A stretch of 64,000 nt of DNA from an uncultured Pseudomonadota bacterium (GTDB lineage Bacteria > Pseudomonadota > Gammaproteobacteria > Xanthomonadales > Wenzhouxiangellaceae), in assembly GCA_937138395.1 (NCBI GenBank), contig CAKZPB010000077.1, positions 42,589-106,588 of the forward strand, read 5' to 3'. Under the pieces are notes generated by a model. That model ran no database searches and was not told the DNA's origin. It was given only the letters and a program-made list of their open reading frames with translations. Positions 55,396-63,267 of the stretch are shown one piece after another. Positions within the stretch are counted from its first letter, which is position 1, and the number at the start of each line of letters is the position of its first letter. Made by a program: the position numbers and the translations under genes.

Positions 55396-56643
55396 CTATT
55401 CGGAAACTTTAACACCGCCTGCAGCAGCCCTCTGAAAGACACATTGATTATTTGCGCCAGTCATTACGGTTCGTCCTCTCAAATAATAGATTTGCGTTGT
55501 GTTTTCGGGCTGAGAAAATGGAGAAACATTGGTCATGTTCTTAAACTGCAAAACCCCGTTTCTGAACCCTACAATAGATCTACTTGCTAAAGCACTGATT
55601 GGATTGCCGCTTGGGGAATTTGTAAATCCGATCTCACATTGCGCAAGATCGTTAGGAGGTTTACAATCCAAACAATTAGATTCAGTTTTTCCAATCAATA
55701 ATATTTCACCAGGTGCGGTTCCAGTCGAGATTTGAAATGAAGTAATGGTCGTCCATGTTTCGCCTACGACTATGAATTCGTTAAAACCAAAACCGACCGG
55801 ATTCGAACCATTGAAGTCGGTTGGGTCGACAGATAGATTGCAAGTTCCAGTTGTGCAGCCCCCATCTAAGCCTGAGCCAGTTGATGCTGTAATACCAGCA
55901 ATATCCCCCTGGGGAATACCGGCGCACGCTACGGTTCCATTCTCGTTTACGCCTCGGATCGCCTGAGTAGTAGAACAGTCGCCCGTTATACGCGCCTGAA
56001 CCTGACTATTGTCGATTGCCGCTGCGCCCACGGCGTTAGCGCCGAGATCGGCCGCGCCAATGGTGCCGTCTTCGATATCGGCACTGGTCACCGTCACCAA
56101 ACCCTCATCTGGATCACAAGTCACCGTGCCGTCCAGCCCAATGGATCGAATAAACGATCCGCGTGTGCAGCTCGACGAAATACGCAGCTGCACCGCACTA
56201 GCGTCAATTTGATCGGCACCGACCGCGCCATCAGCAATCTGTTCCGAGCCAATCGCGCCTTCTTCGACATTCATGGCGTGCGTGGCAATCGGCGCGGGCG
56301 TGATCTTCTGGCGCGGCAGCAGGCTGGTATACCCGCCGCCATCATTGGTGTCGCGGACCTGAACTTCCAGCCAAAGGTCAGTCATGCCAAAGACATTGAA
56401 TCCGAAATCGACCTCGGCCGTGAACAGTCCAGCAGTAACCAGCACGTTTGCGCTATCGGCTGGCGATACTAGTGGAATGCCGCCATCAGCCATATCATAG
56501 AGCTGAAATCGGAAATCAAAGTTGCCGTCGGCGGCGACGTCATTTCGCTCAAGTTCGCCCTGGTAGGTGAACGCGGTAGTTACCTGCCCGAGTGAGTGCG
56601 CGCCCAGTAGCAAGAGAAATATAACCATTGAAACCCGGACCAT
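55396..56643 (-). CDS. secreted protein with DGTIGAADLG-type repeats
   Basis: The ATG at 56643 starts a signal peptide (MVRVSMVIFLLLLG, 1-20); residues upstream in the same frame are not plausible. The product has 415 residues. An N-terminal beta domain (about 20-125, FTYQGELERNDVAADGNFDF) is followed by repeats of the type GAIGSEQIADGAVGADQID and DGTIGAADLGANAVGAAAID (about 130-230), then a cysteine-containing C-terminal domain. Such repeats are known in exported and tail-fibre-like proteins that form elongated trimers. No FE tail. The start is immediately preceded by a relic of a beta-helix gene and its promoter motif. Confidence 0.8.
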   Translation of the reverse strand: MVRVSMVIFLLLLGAHSLGQVTTAFTYQGELERNDVAADGNFDFRFQLYDMADGGIPLVSPADSANVLVTAGLFTAEVDFGFNVFGMTDLWLEVQVRDTNDGGGYTSLLPRQKITPAPIATHAMNVEEGAIGSEQIADGAVGADQIDASAVQLRISSSCTRGSFIRSIGLDGTVTCDPDEGLVTVTSADIEDGTIGAADLGANAVGAAAIDNSQVQARITGDCSTTQAIRGVNENGTVACAGIPQGDIAGITASTGSGLDGGCTTGTCNLSVDPTDFNGSNPVGFGFNEFIVVGETWTTITSFQISTGTAPGEILLIGKTESNCLDCKPPNDLAQCEIGFTNSPSGNPISALASRSIVGFRNGVLQFKNMTNVSPFSQPENTTQIYYLRGRTVMTGANNQCVFQRAAAGGVKVSE

Positions 56644-56669
56644 GCCTGACCTTCGTTCCGAAGCCTTCT

Positions 56670-56777
56670 TGCATTTGAAGTTTGCAGCTGCGTGAAAAAG
56701 CTGACGCAGAACAGCTCGGCCGCGACCGGAGGTCTCCAGAGAGCAATTAGAGCAAAGGGGAGTAGAATACGTCTCAT
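56670..56777 (-). pseudogene. relic of beta-helix protein gene: signal peptide only
   Basis: On the minus strand, 36 codons starting at 56777 read MRRILLPFALIALWRPPVAA followed by ELFCVSFFTQLQTSNA. This matches the start of the intact beta-helix protein at 58306 (MTRKLFFPFALIMLWTPP, then TEFCVSTAMELQSALLQA). After that the similarity stops and the frame runs into the next gene. So the promoter and signal peptide of a paralogue remain, and the body has been lost. Confidence 0.72.
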
Positions 56778-56826
56778 TTCGAACCATCAACGAGCTCCAG
56801 AAATATCTGTTCGTACCTTCAATAAA

Positions 56827-56851
56827 GGCCGAATCAGTAGCATTTCGCACA
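56827..56851 (-). promoter_or_regulatory. TGTGCG-N15-GGCC motif, copy 2
   Basis: Minus strand: TTGTGCGAAA, twelve bases, GGCCTTTAT. It lies about 45 bases before the relic start at 56777 and about 180 bases before the gene at 56643, which it may still serve together with the 97-residue gene. Confidence 0.68.
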
Positions 56852-56906
56852 AAGGGTTGAAAATTTAGGGTGATTCGGGTTTGACGTTAGTCAAGATGAG
56901 TTCACC

Positions 56907-56956
56907 GCACAAACAGAGCCATTCCAATTGCCATCGGCAACTAGACGTATCAGCGG
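56907..56956 (-). repeat. degenerate 50-base segment, copy B
   Basis: Partner of 55022-55072. It lies in a 425-base stretch (56778-57202) that otherwise contains promoter motif copy 2 and no supported gene. Confidence 0.5.
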
Positions 56957-57202
56957 ATGGATCGACTTGTTGTGCGCTCCGATCGCGGCTCGGCCTTTTG
57001 TATAGATATGCCTATCAGAATCTGGCAAGGAAAGCGGCCTGCAGAAAACCGGTTCGTTTCGAATCCAGGTGACCACTCGTTGAGGCCATCCAATCCATAC
57101 CCATCTCGCCGCCGCGAGTCTGGCGGCCCGCGCTTAACGCTCAGCCAGTCCTGACGCTACAGAATTCGCAGGCTCGATTAAATCCGGAGCTTGAATGCGG
57201 AG

Positions 57203-58306
57203 TTATTCGAAACTGTCAGCGAAGATTTGATCCCGGTATTCGAAGGCTCCCCTGTCGACGCTGGGCCCAAGAACTCTCAGACCGAAACCAATATCGAATA
57301 AACCCGGGTCCCAGTCCAGTTCCAAGGGGGGATTCAAAGGATTGTCGGGCGGAGTGAAGCCGGTATCTCGAGCGGGCGAATCCTGCAGCAGTGAGAAATC
57401 GATATCAAGCAGAGGATTGGTCGTGCTGTTGCCGATGTTGGTGCCGCCCAAGCCGAGGGGGTTCTGAATGATGTTGTGCAGCATGTGATTGTTGCTGATG
57501 TTGCCGACGGGGCCGGACATTACCAGATCGGAAATGCCGTTGTTATTCCAGAACACGTTATTAGCCGCCACATTGCCGCTGCCGCTGGTATTTTTAAGCC
57601 ATACGCCAGCGATGCCATCGTTGTTGAGGGTGGTATTGTTAACGACGGTGTTGTTGATGAAATAAGTGGCCGCAGAACTGCCTGGACCGCGATCCACGGC
57701 TGCAGTGTAAAGAGAATTCACGGTGTTGTCGTGGAACAAATTATTGGAGATGTCCACTCGCCCCTGGCTTTCGATCATCAGGGCTGAGATACCGGCTGCT
57801 GACTCATTGCCGATGAAAGCGACCCGATCAATATTCACCCGCTGTGCAGGCGCATCATCACCGAAGCCTTTGATGAGGAGACCGCCACCTGGAAGCTCGT
57901 TACTGTAAATATAGCCAGACTGGATCGTCAGGTTGCTAACGCTCACCATCGCGTTGGAGTCACCTGCCAAGATTGCAAGAACCCGATGAACATTGCCACC
58001 GTCCAGTACGGTCGTGAAAGCATCTCCGCTGCCACGAAATCCAAGACAGCCCTCGGCATAGCCGCCTGTGATCGTAAGACTTAGGTTCTCGATCGAGGAA
58101 TAGGAAAAGCCAAGCCCTCTGATGCCGTTCTCCGCGGTCGAGTAATGGCCGCGCTCAATTCTTATTTTATCAGGCTGGCCATTGCTCTGAGCCTGCAATA
58201 GCGCGGACTGAAGCTCCATGGCGGTGCTAACGCAGAACTCAGTGGCTGCGACAGGAGGCGTCCAGAGCATGATCAGAGCGAATGGAAAAAATAATTTACG
58301 AGTCAT
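57203..58306 (-). CDS. secreted right-handed beta-helix protein with SFE tail
   Basis: The protein has 367 residues: a signal peptide (1-21) and repeated NNTV, NNLF, NNVFWNN, NNHML patterns (about 140-290), the signature of parallel beta-helix (pectate-lyase-like) proteins. It ends QIFADSFE. The family includes polysaccharide lyases, but no catalytic residues can be assigned, so it may only bind glycan. Its start overlaps the end of the P1 peptidase gene by 11 bases, so translation is coupled. A relic of a close paralogue is 0.4 kb downstream. Confidence 0.85.
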   Translation of the reverse strand: MTRKLFFPFALIMLWTPPVAATEFCVSTAMELQSALLQAQSNGQPDKIRIERGHYSTAENGIRGLGFSYSSIENLSLTITGGYAEGCLGFRGSGDAFTTVLDGGNVHRVLAILAGDSNAMVSVSNLTIQSGYIYSNELPGGGLLIKGFGDDAPAQRVNIDRVAFIGNESAAGISALMIESQGRVDISNNLFHDNTVNSLYTAAVDRGPGSSAATYFINNTVVNNTTLNNDGIAGVWLKNTSGSGNVAANNVFWNNNGISDLVMSGPVGNISNNHMLHNIIQNPLGLGGTNIGNSTTNPLLDIDFSLLQDSPARDTGFTPPDNPLNPPLELDWDPGLFDIGFGLRVLGPSVDRGAFEYRDQIFADSFE

Positions 58307-59447
58307 CGTTTAATCTTTCGGCGTCGCGCAGCAGCGCCTGTAATTGTTCATGGTCAATGCGTTCGACCGTGCGGCCATCGGCGCCAACGATGGTTTCGGC
58401 CGCAATCATCGCGTTCACAATCGCCTCTTCAGTTGCCTGGATCACGCCTTCATACAAATAGTCCAATGTGTATCCGGCGGCATCGCTGATGGCCTCGAGG
58501 GTGAGCACCTCGCCGTTTCTGCCCGGACTGCCATTGGCGGTCGAAAAAGCCAGAAAGATTTCACCGGAGCCGGTCTCTGCAACTCCACCAATTCGCGCCA
58601 CGCCCATGGCCGGTCGTTTGGCCAGACGCTTGAGCTGTACCGGCAGCAGCGGTGCGTCGGTGGCGACAATGGCAATAATCGAGCTGTCTTTCGTGCCAGC
58701 GTTCTCGAAGTGGTTGGTACGGTCCGGATTCAGTGTTTGGCCGACTGGTACACCAGCGATCGTCAGTCGCCACGGCAGACCGTGATTAGCCTGCACCAGA
58801 ACACCGACCGTATACGGGCCGACCCGGCGCGAGCTGGTCCCGGTGCCACCCTTAAAGCCATGGACGACCATGCCGGTGCCACCACCCACGTTGCCTTCGG
58901 CGATCGCCCCCCCACGGGCACCGTCCAGGGCGGCAAAGACATGCTCTGTTTTTACGTGGCGGCCGTACATGTCGTTGACGCCCCCATCCCAGGTCTCGGC
59001 TACGACCGGCAAATGGGCCATGGACTCGGGTCGTCGTTTCAGCATCCACTCCAGCGCAGCGGTATGCACGTCGCCGACGCTGACCGTGTTGGTCAGCAAC
59101 ACTGGCCCGAAGAATCCTCCGAACTCGTCGATCACGTGGCTACCGGTCATCTCGCCAGCGCCGTTCATCGTGAATCGGGCCGCGAAGACCGGCGCCGGGT
59201 TGGCGCGGCCACGCGGTAGCAGCGCGGTTACGCCGGTGCGAATCGGGCCTTTACCGATGACCAGTTCCCCTTCGCCTTCAATCAGCGTGGTGTAGCCGAC
59301 TTCGACCCCGGCCACATCGGTGATCGCATTCAACGGCCCGGGCGTGCCGTCGAAGGGAATGCCCAGGTCGCGGGCGCGAATGGTGTCGTCTCCAGAAGCT
59401 TCTGTCATGGCCAGACAAAGCATTAGAGCTAAAACGTAACGGCGCAT
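58296..59447 (-). CDS. P1-family aminopeptidase/D-esterase (DmpA type)
   Basis: The protein has 383 residues with a signal peptide (1-19). GNVGGGTGM (186-194) and GFKGGTGTSSR (197-207) match the stretch around the self-cleavage site of DmpA/BapA peptidases, which split into two chains with a new N-terminal nucleophile. I cannot tell which hydroxyl residue is the nucleophile. Such enzymes remove N-terminal residues, including D- and beta-amino acids. This one is probably periplasmic or secreted. It is preceded by promoter motif copy 3 and followed by the coupled beta-helix gene. Confidence 0.9.
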   Translation of the reverse strand: MRRYVLALMLCLAMTEASGDDTIRARDLGIPFDGTPGPLNAITDVAGVEVGYTTLIEGEGELVIGKGPIRTGVTALLPRGRANPAPVFAARFTMNGAGEMTGSHVIDEFGGFFGPVLLTNTVSVGDVHTAALEWMLKRRPESMAHLPVVAETWDGGVNDMYGRHVKTEHVFAALDGARGGAIAEGNVGGGTGMVVHGFKGGTGTSSRRVGPYTVGVLVQANHGLPWRLTIAGVPVGQTLNPDRTNHFENAGTKDSSIIAIVATDAPLLPVQLKRLAKRPAMGVARIGGVAETGSGEIFLAFSTANGSPGRNGEVLTLEAISDAAGYTLDYLYEGVIQATEEAIVNAMIAAETIVGADGRTVERIDHEQLQALLRDAERLNDDS

Positions 59448-59480
59448 TGGAGTTTCCTCTAGGGGTTATTAATATTAAAA

Positions 59481-59505
59481 GGCCGGAGCGCGGCTAAACC
59501 GCACA
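59481..59505 (-). promoter_or_regulatory. TGTGCG-N15-GGCC motif, copy 3
   Basis: Minus strand: TTGTGCGGTT, twelve bases, GGCCTTTTA. The GGCC block is about 34 bases before the ATG of the P1 peptidase. It is one of two divergent copies in the 273-base gap 59448-59720. Confidence 0.72.
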
Positions 59506-59642
59506 ATGTATATGAGCCCCTAGCGCTTCGCGTCATTCAGCCAAAACGAGCAGAGTGCGATGTAAAGACTCACCGTTGCCTAAAACGGTACCTTTGCGTT
59601 TTGTCATCGGCTACTGGTTGAATTATCGGATTGATTCAGTTC

Positions 59643-59667
59643 TGTGCGTTCAGATCACTGATTGGCC
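59643..59667 (+). promoter_or_regulatory. TGTGCG-N15-GGCC motif, copy 4 (plus strand)
   Basis: TGTGCG (59643-59648), fifteen bases, GGCC (59664-59667), then TTCTCATTA. It points to the membrane-protein gene that starts 54 bases further on. It is divergent to copy 3. Confidence 0.65.
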
Positions 59668-59720
59668 TTCTCATTACTGTCCATTTTTAGACATGAGTTG
59701 GACGCTTCTGCCAGAAATAT

Positions 59721-60587
59721 ATGCTGGATTACAATTTTGATCTTAAACGAATGAAACCAACCAATCCGCGTGAATCTCGCCGTCGATCGTCTGACGATCC
59801 GCGTTTGCCTTCCGATCAGTCTCGGCGTTTTTTAATCGCCATGGACGAAAGTTTTCGCGCGCAGTGGCGGTCCGGGCCCGTCAGCGTCCTGATCTATGTC
59901 CTGACCCTGGTCGTGACCTACACCTTGATCGCTCGGGCGATTTACAGCGGTGATCTGAGTTTCGGTTACGTGTTGTTGCCCTGGATTGTTGAGTACCTGC
60001 TTGTGGCTTGGGTCGGCGTACTGCTGACCCGAAGCTGGGTTAAGGAACCCATTTTTACGGCGATGAGTGGCCGCCTCGGTATCGCGCTGGCGTGGACCAT
60101 TGCGTTGCTGAGTCCCTATATGGTCGTGTTCTGGTTGCAGGCCCCTTTCGGACTCGATCCCGATGCTGGCAGCCTTTCAAGGGTGTGGCAACGGCTGGTG
60201 GATTCGGGCATGGTTTGGGCCTGCCTGGCCGTGGCGGTCGGGCTGCTGTTGGATACCGTCCGCGACGTAAAGGCCTGGCGCACTTCCGGTGGGCCGTTCG
60301 TTTGGCCGGCGACCCACCGCTTCGGTTTCAAAGTCGCTGGCCTGATGGCCGTTTGGTTTGCGACGCCATTCGTTATTGGGTTCTTGGTTCTGGTTTTCTG
60401 GCTTCTGGATGCAGCCGGAATTATCGTGGAGACAAGCGATCTGGCGTCAGCCGAATTTCAGATTAATTGGATCGTCTTCAGCATGCTGCTAGCAGCTGAT
60501 CTATTGGTGCTGGTGGTCGGAACCTGGATGCATCGACGGCACAGCCGAGCAGAAAAATTGGCTGCGACAAGTGAGGCCGACCAATGA
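59721..60587 (+). CDS. six-helix membrane protein, unknown function
   Basis: The protein has 288 residues: a basic hydrophilic N-terminus (about 1-45) and six membrane segments (about 53-75, 83-105, 113-140, 165-185, 205-232, 245-265). An alternative start at 59751 would shorten it by ten residues; neither start has a clear ribosome site. I recognise no family and no catalytic motif. It is the only gene of the motif-bearing set on the plus strand. It ends convergent with the kinase gene, 226 bases apart. Confidence 0.7.
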   Translation: MLDYNFDLKRMKPTNPRESRRRSSDDPRLPSDQSRRFLIAMDESFRAQWRSGPVSVLIYVLTLVVTYTLIARAIYSGDLSFGYVLLPWIVEYLLVAWVGVLLTRSWVKEPIFTAMSGRLGIALAWTIALLSPYMVVFWLQAPFGLDPDAGSLSRVWQRLVDSGMVWACLAVAVGLLLDTVRDVKAWRTSGGPFVWPATHRFGFKVAGLMAVWFATPFVIGFLVLVFWLLDAAGIIVETSDLASAEFQINWIVFSMLLAADLLVLVVGTWMHRRHSRAEKLAATSEADQ

Positions 60588-60706
60588 ATGTCAAGCGAAT
60601 GAACGGCCTCAAAGTACCCGCAATGCCGGTGATGCGAAACCGCTTGGGTCTCCGGTAACGCCTTCGAGCGGTTGGTGTCATCGATTCCCGCTGCCATCTA
60701 TTCACA

Positions 60707-60731
60707 GGCCGGGCCGGGCGTGTTTCGCACA
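60707..60731 (-). promoter_or_regulatory. TGTGCG-N15-GGCC motif, copy 5
   Basis: Minus strand: TGTGCGAAA, twelve bases, GGCCTGTGAATAG. It lies 80 bases after the kinase stop codon and points into the 3' end of the plus-strand membrane-protein gene, so it would make antisense RNA or serve a lost gene. The 226-base gap 60588-60813 has no other feature. Confidence 0.5.
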
Positions 60732-60813
60732 GGCGACGGGCTTTCTATCGCCAGAAAGAAAGTCGATGGAGGTCGGGGGAAGGACACGGATCGGGATGGA
60801 TCCGCAGCCGAGT

Positions 60814-63267
60814 TCAGCGCAGCCGCTGCTCGAGGGTGGCGATGTTTTGAAGAAGCGGGTGATCAGCAGGCAGGCGTTCGGCTGCGCCGTCGAGGGCCTC
60901 GAGTTCGCGGCGCGCGTCGTCGCCGCGCCCGTTGTCGGCAAGCATGGCGGCGAAAATGTAGCGCGTTTCGTAGGTCTGGATCGAATTCGGATTGTGTTCG
61001 TCCTGAAAGGCCAGAGCCTGATCGAACAGCGCTTCGGCCTCGGACAGCGCACCCTCGGCCGCCAGCCCGCGGGCAAGATACGCCTGCGCACCGGCGGTGA
61101 TGCCATGCTCTGATCCCAATGCATCCTGGGCCGTCGACAGGGTGCGCCGCCCGAGCGCTACGGCTTCTGGCGCTCGACTCAGCATCGTCAGCACCTCGAC
61201 CCGGTTGACGTGGTTGATCAGCGCCAGGGGGTGGTCGGTGCCGATCGTCCGCTCCACAGAGGTCGCGGTCTGGGCCATCGCCAGTTCAGCGTCATCAAGA
61301 CGGCCCAGTTCCTTGAGTCGAATGCCGCGATTGGTCCTGGCCGTGAGAGTATAGCTATGGGTTGGACCGAGTTGATCCGTGGCGGTAGCGATGACCTGAT
61401 CATTCAAATCCAGCGCCCGCGCCGGATCACCCGCCCGTGCCAGCGCCGTAGCCAGCGTGGAGCCAGTAGCGATCCACTGAAGACTTTCCTTCCCGGTGCG
61501 CGCCTCGACTTCGGGCAGCGTTTCCTCGAGCAAGTCGACGGCGTCGGCGAAGCGACTGTTCTCGAGCAGTGCAGCCGCAAGCGCAGAGGCAGTGCTGAGT
61601 GTCGTGGCGTGGCTTGGTCCGAGTAGAGCGAGAAACTGAGACCGAGCCTGCTCAAGCAACGGTAGGGCCTCGCTGACGCGGCGCTGGTCCAGCAGTACGC
61701 CACCGAGGCGGTAGACGGTTCCGATCGCCGCAATGTCGGCGGGATATTGCTCCGGTGGTCGAAGCTCCATCGCATCTCGCAATCTCAACTCGGCCAGCGC
61801 GTCTTCGCCAAGACGCTGTGCCGCGCAGGCCTCGATTTTGAGCGCGGCGGCGAAAACACGGTGGTTCGGTGGTAGGTGACCGGTTCCGAGCCGGCGAATC
61901 TCAGCGGCAGTCTCGTTTGCAGTGGCCGCATTTTCATTGCAGCGTGCCAGCCCCTGCTTTATGAGTACCTGGGCAATGGATTCACGGTGTTCTTCCTCAC
62001 TATCAGCAAGCAGCGCCAGGCTGTCGTCGAGCAGGGCAAGTCCCACCGACTCACGGCCCAGGTCCAGGTAGGACGCGCCGACGACATAGTGAACCATGGC
62101 GCGAATGTAGGCCGGCTGAGCATCGTCGAGGGTCAATTGCCGTTCGGCTTGCTCAAGCACATCGATTATCCGCGCATCGCGGCCGTGCGTGCCCCCAAAA
62201 CTTGCTCCGATTACGTCCTGAAATATCTGCAGCGTAGCTCGAGCCTGCTCGCTGGCCTGCTGTTCGCGCAGATTGGCTCTATAGGCATCTAACCAACCAA
62301 TGCTGGCCACTATCATCCCAATCAGAAGGCTGGTGGCAATCCCTGTCAATGCAATGTTTTTTCGGCGTCGAGCCGGGGCCTTGCGTATTGAGCGCAGTTG
62401 GTTGACAACCTGACTTGCAGTGGGGCGCTGAGTTGGATCAATGCTCAACATTTCCCCGATCAATGGACGGAATAAACGGGGCAGTACGCTAAGCTCGGGG
62501 GGCCGACGTTGTGCTGCGGCAAGCGCATCGACATTCTTGGCCTTATACGGCTGCTGACCCGACAGACAGCGATATAGCAGCGTGCCCAATGACCAAATAT
62601 CAGCTGCAGGATCGGCCTTTCGTCCAATTAATTGCTCAGGTGCTGCGGTTCGGGGTGAAGCCTGGTCTACAGGCTCACCATGTTCTGTTGCTGCGCCAAA
62701 ATCAAGCAGCAGAATACGACCCGATGGTTCGATCAAGACATTGCTGGCCTTGATATCGCCATGCACCAAGTCACGTTCATGCATGGCGCAGAGAGCATCG
62801 GCGAGTGCTTCGCCTATTTTCAGCGCTTGATCAACATGGCTGAATCCTGGCCTCGAAATCAGCAATTCAAGTGCTTCGCCGTTGCTGAGTTCCATCCAGA
62901 TTCCCGCGTGCTGGCTATCGTTAGTCGCGCCCAAAATTGCTACCACGTTTGGATGCCGGATCCGTGCCAGTCGCCGAGCCTCTTCCAGCCAGTCGGATGC
63001 CCCCGGTGTGTTTTGATCAAGCAGCTTGAGCGCCACTTCGCGTTGCAGGTGTGGATCATAGGCTCGGTACAGTGTGCCGAATGTGCCTGAAGCGATCGGC
63101 TCGTACACCTCTAGACCACACCAGAATTTACCCGGCAATTCGGATTCAGCGGTTAGGTTGAGCTGATCAAAAAAATCAACTACCCGGCGCAAGCGGTCAA
63201 CAGCCTGTTCAGTTGCGCCCTGTTGTGATACAGCTAGCCAGTCAATGTCTAGTTTATTTTTCATCAT
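60814..63267 (-). CDS. transmembrane Ser/Thr protein kinase with TPR-like region
   Basis: The protein has 817 residues. The kinase domain (about 50-295) has glycine loop ASGTFG (59-64), ATP-binding K81, catalytic loop HGDIKASN (169-176), DFG (189-191) and APE (209-211). The catalytic loop has G in place of R before D, a non-RD kinase that does not need activation-loop phosphorylation in known cases. One membrane helix (about 305-326) separates it from an outside region of helical repeats (about 340-817, TPR-like) which could sense a signal. It starts within the last 14 bases of the ECF sigma gene, so translation is coupled. Confidence 0.9.
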   Translation of the reverse strand: MMKNKLDIDWLAVSQQGATEQAVDRLRRVVDFFDQLNLTAESELPGKFWCGLEVYEPIASGTFGTLYRAYDPHLQREVALKLLDQNTPGASDWLEEARRLARIRHPNVVAILGATNDSQHAGIWMELSNGEALELLISRPGFSHVDQALKIGEALADALCAMHERDLVHGDIKASNVLIEPSGRILLLDFGAATEHGEPVDQASPRTAAPEQLIGRKADPAADIWSLGTLLYRCLSGQQPYKAKNVDALAAAQRRPPELSVLPRLFRPLIGEMLSIDPTQRPTASQVVNQLRSIRKAPARRRKNIALTGIATSLLIGMIVASIGWLDAYRANLREQQASEQARATLQIFQDVIGASFGGTHGRDARIIDVLEQAERQLTLDDAQPAYIRAMVHYVVGASYLDLGRESVGLALLDDSLALLADSEEEHRESIAQVLIKQGLARCNENAATANETAAEIRRLGTGHLPPNHRVFAAALKIEACAAQRLGEDALAELRLRDAMELRPPEQYPADIAAIGTVYRLGGVLLDQRRVSEALPLLEQARSQFLALLGPSHATTLSTASALAAALLENSRFADAVDLLEETLPEVEARTGKESLQWIATGSTLATALARAGDPARALDLNDQVIATATDQLGPTHSYTLTARTNRGIRLKELGRLDDAELAMAQTATSVERTIGTDHPLALINHVNRVEVLTMLSRAPEAVALGRRTLSTAQDALGSEHGITAGAQAYLARGLAAEGALSEAEALFDQALAFQDEHNPNSIQTYETRYIFAAMLADNGRGDDARRELEALDGAAERLPADHPLLQNIATLEQRLR

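Noticed and set aside
56644..56850. N-terminal extension of the 415-residue secreted protein
   Set aside because: It overlaps the beta-helix relic in another frame and hides the signal peptide.
56907..56932. A further TTGTGCG in the minus strand near 56907
   Set aside because: There is no GGCC at the fixed distance, so it was not counted as a copy of the motif.
49891..58306. Possible mobile element carrying the secreted-protein genes
   Set aside because: No transposase, integrase, terminal inverted repeat or attachment site was seen.
58344..59219. Long plus-strand frame over the P1 peptidase
   Set aside because: Shadow of the real gene; no ribosome site and improbable composition.
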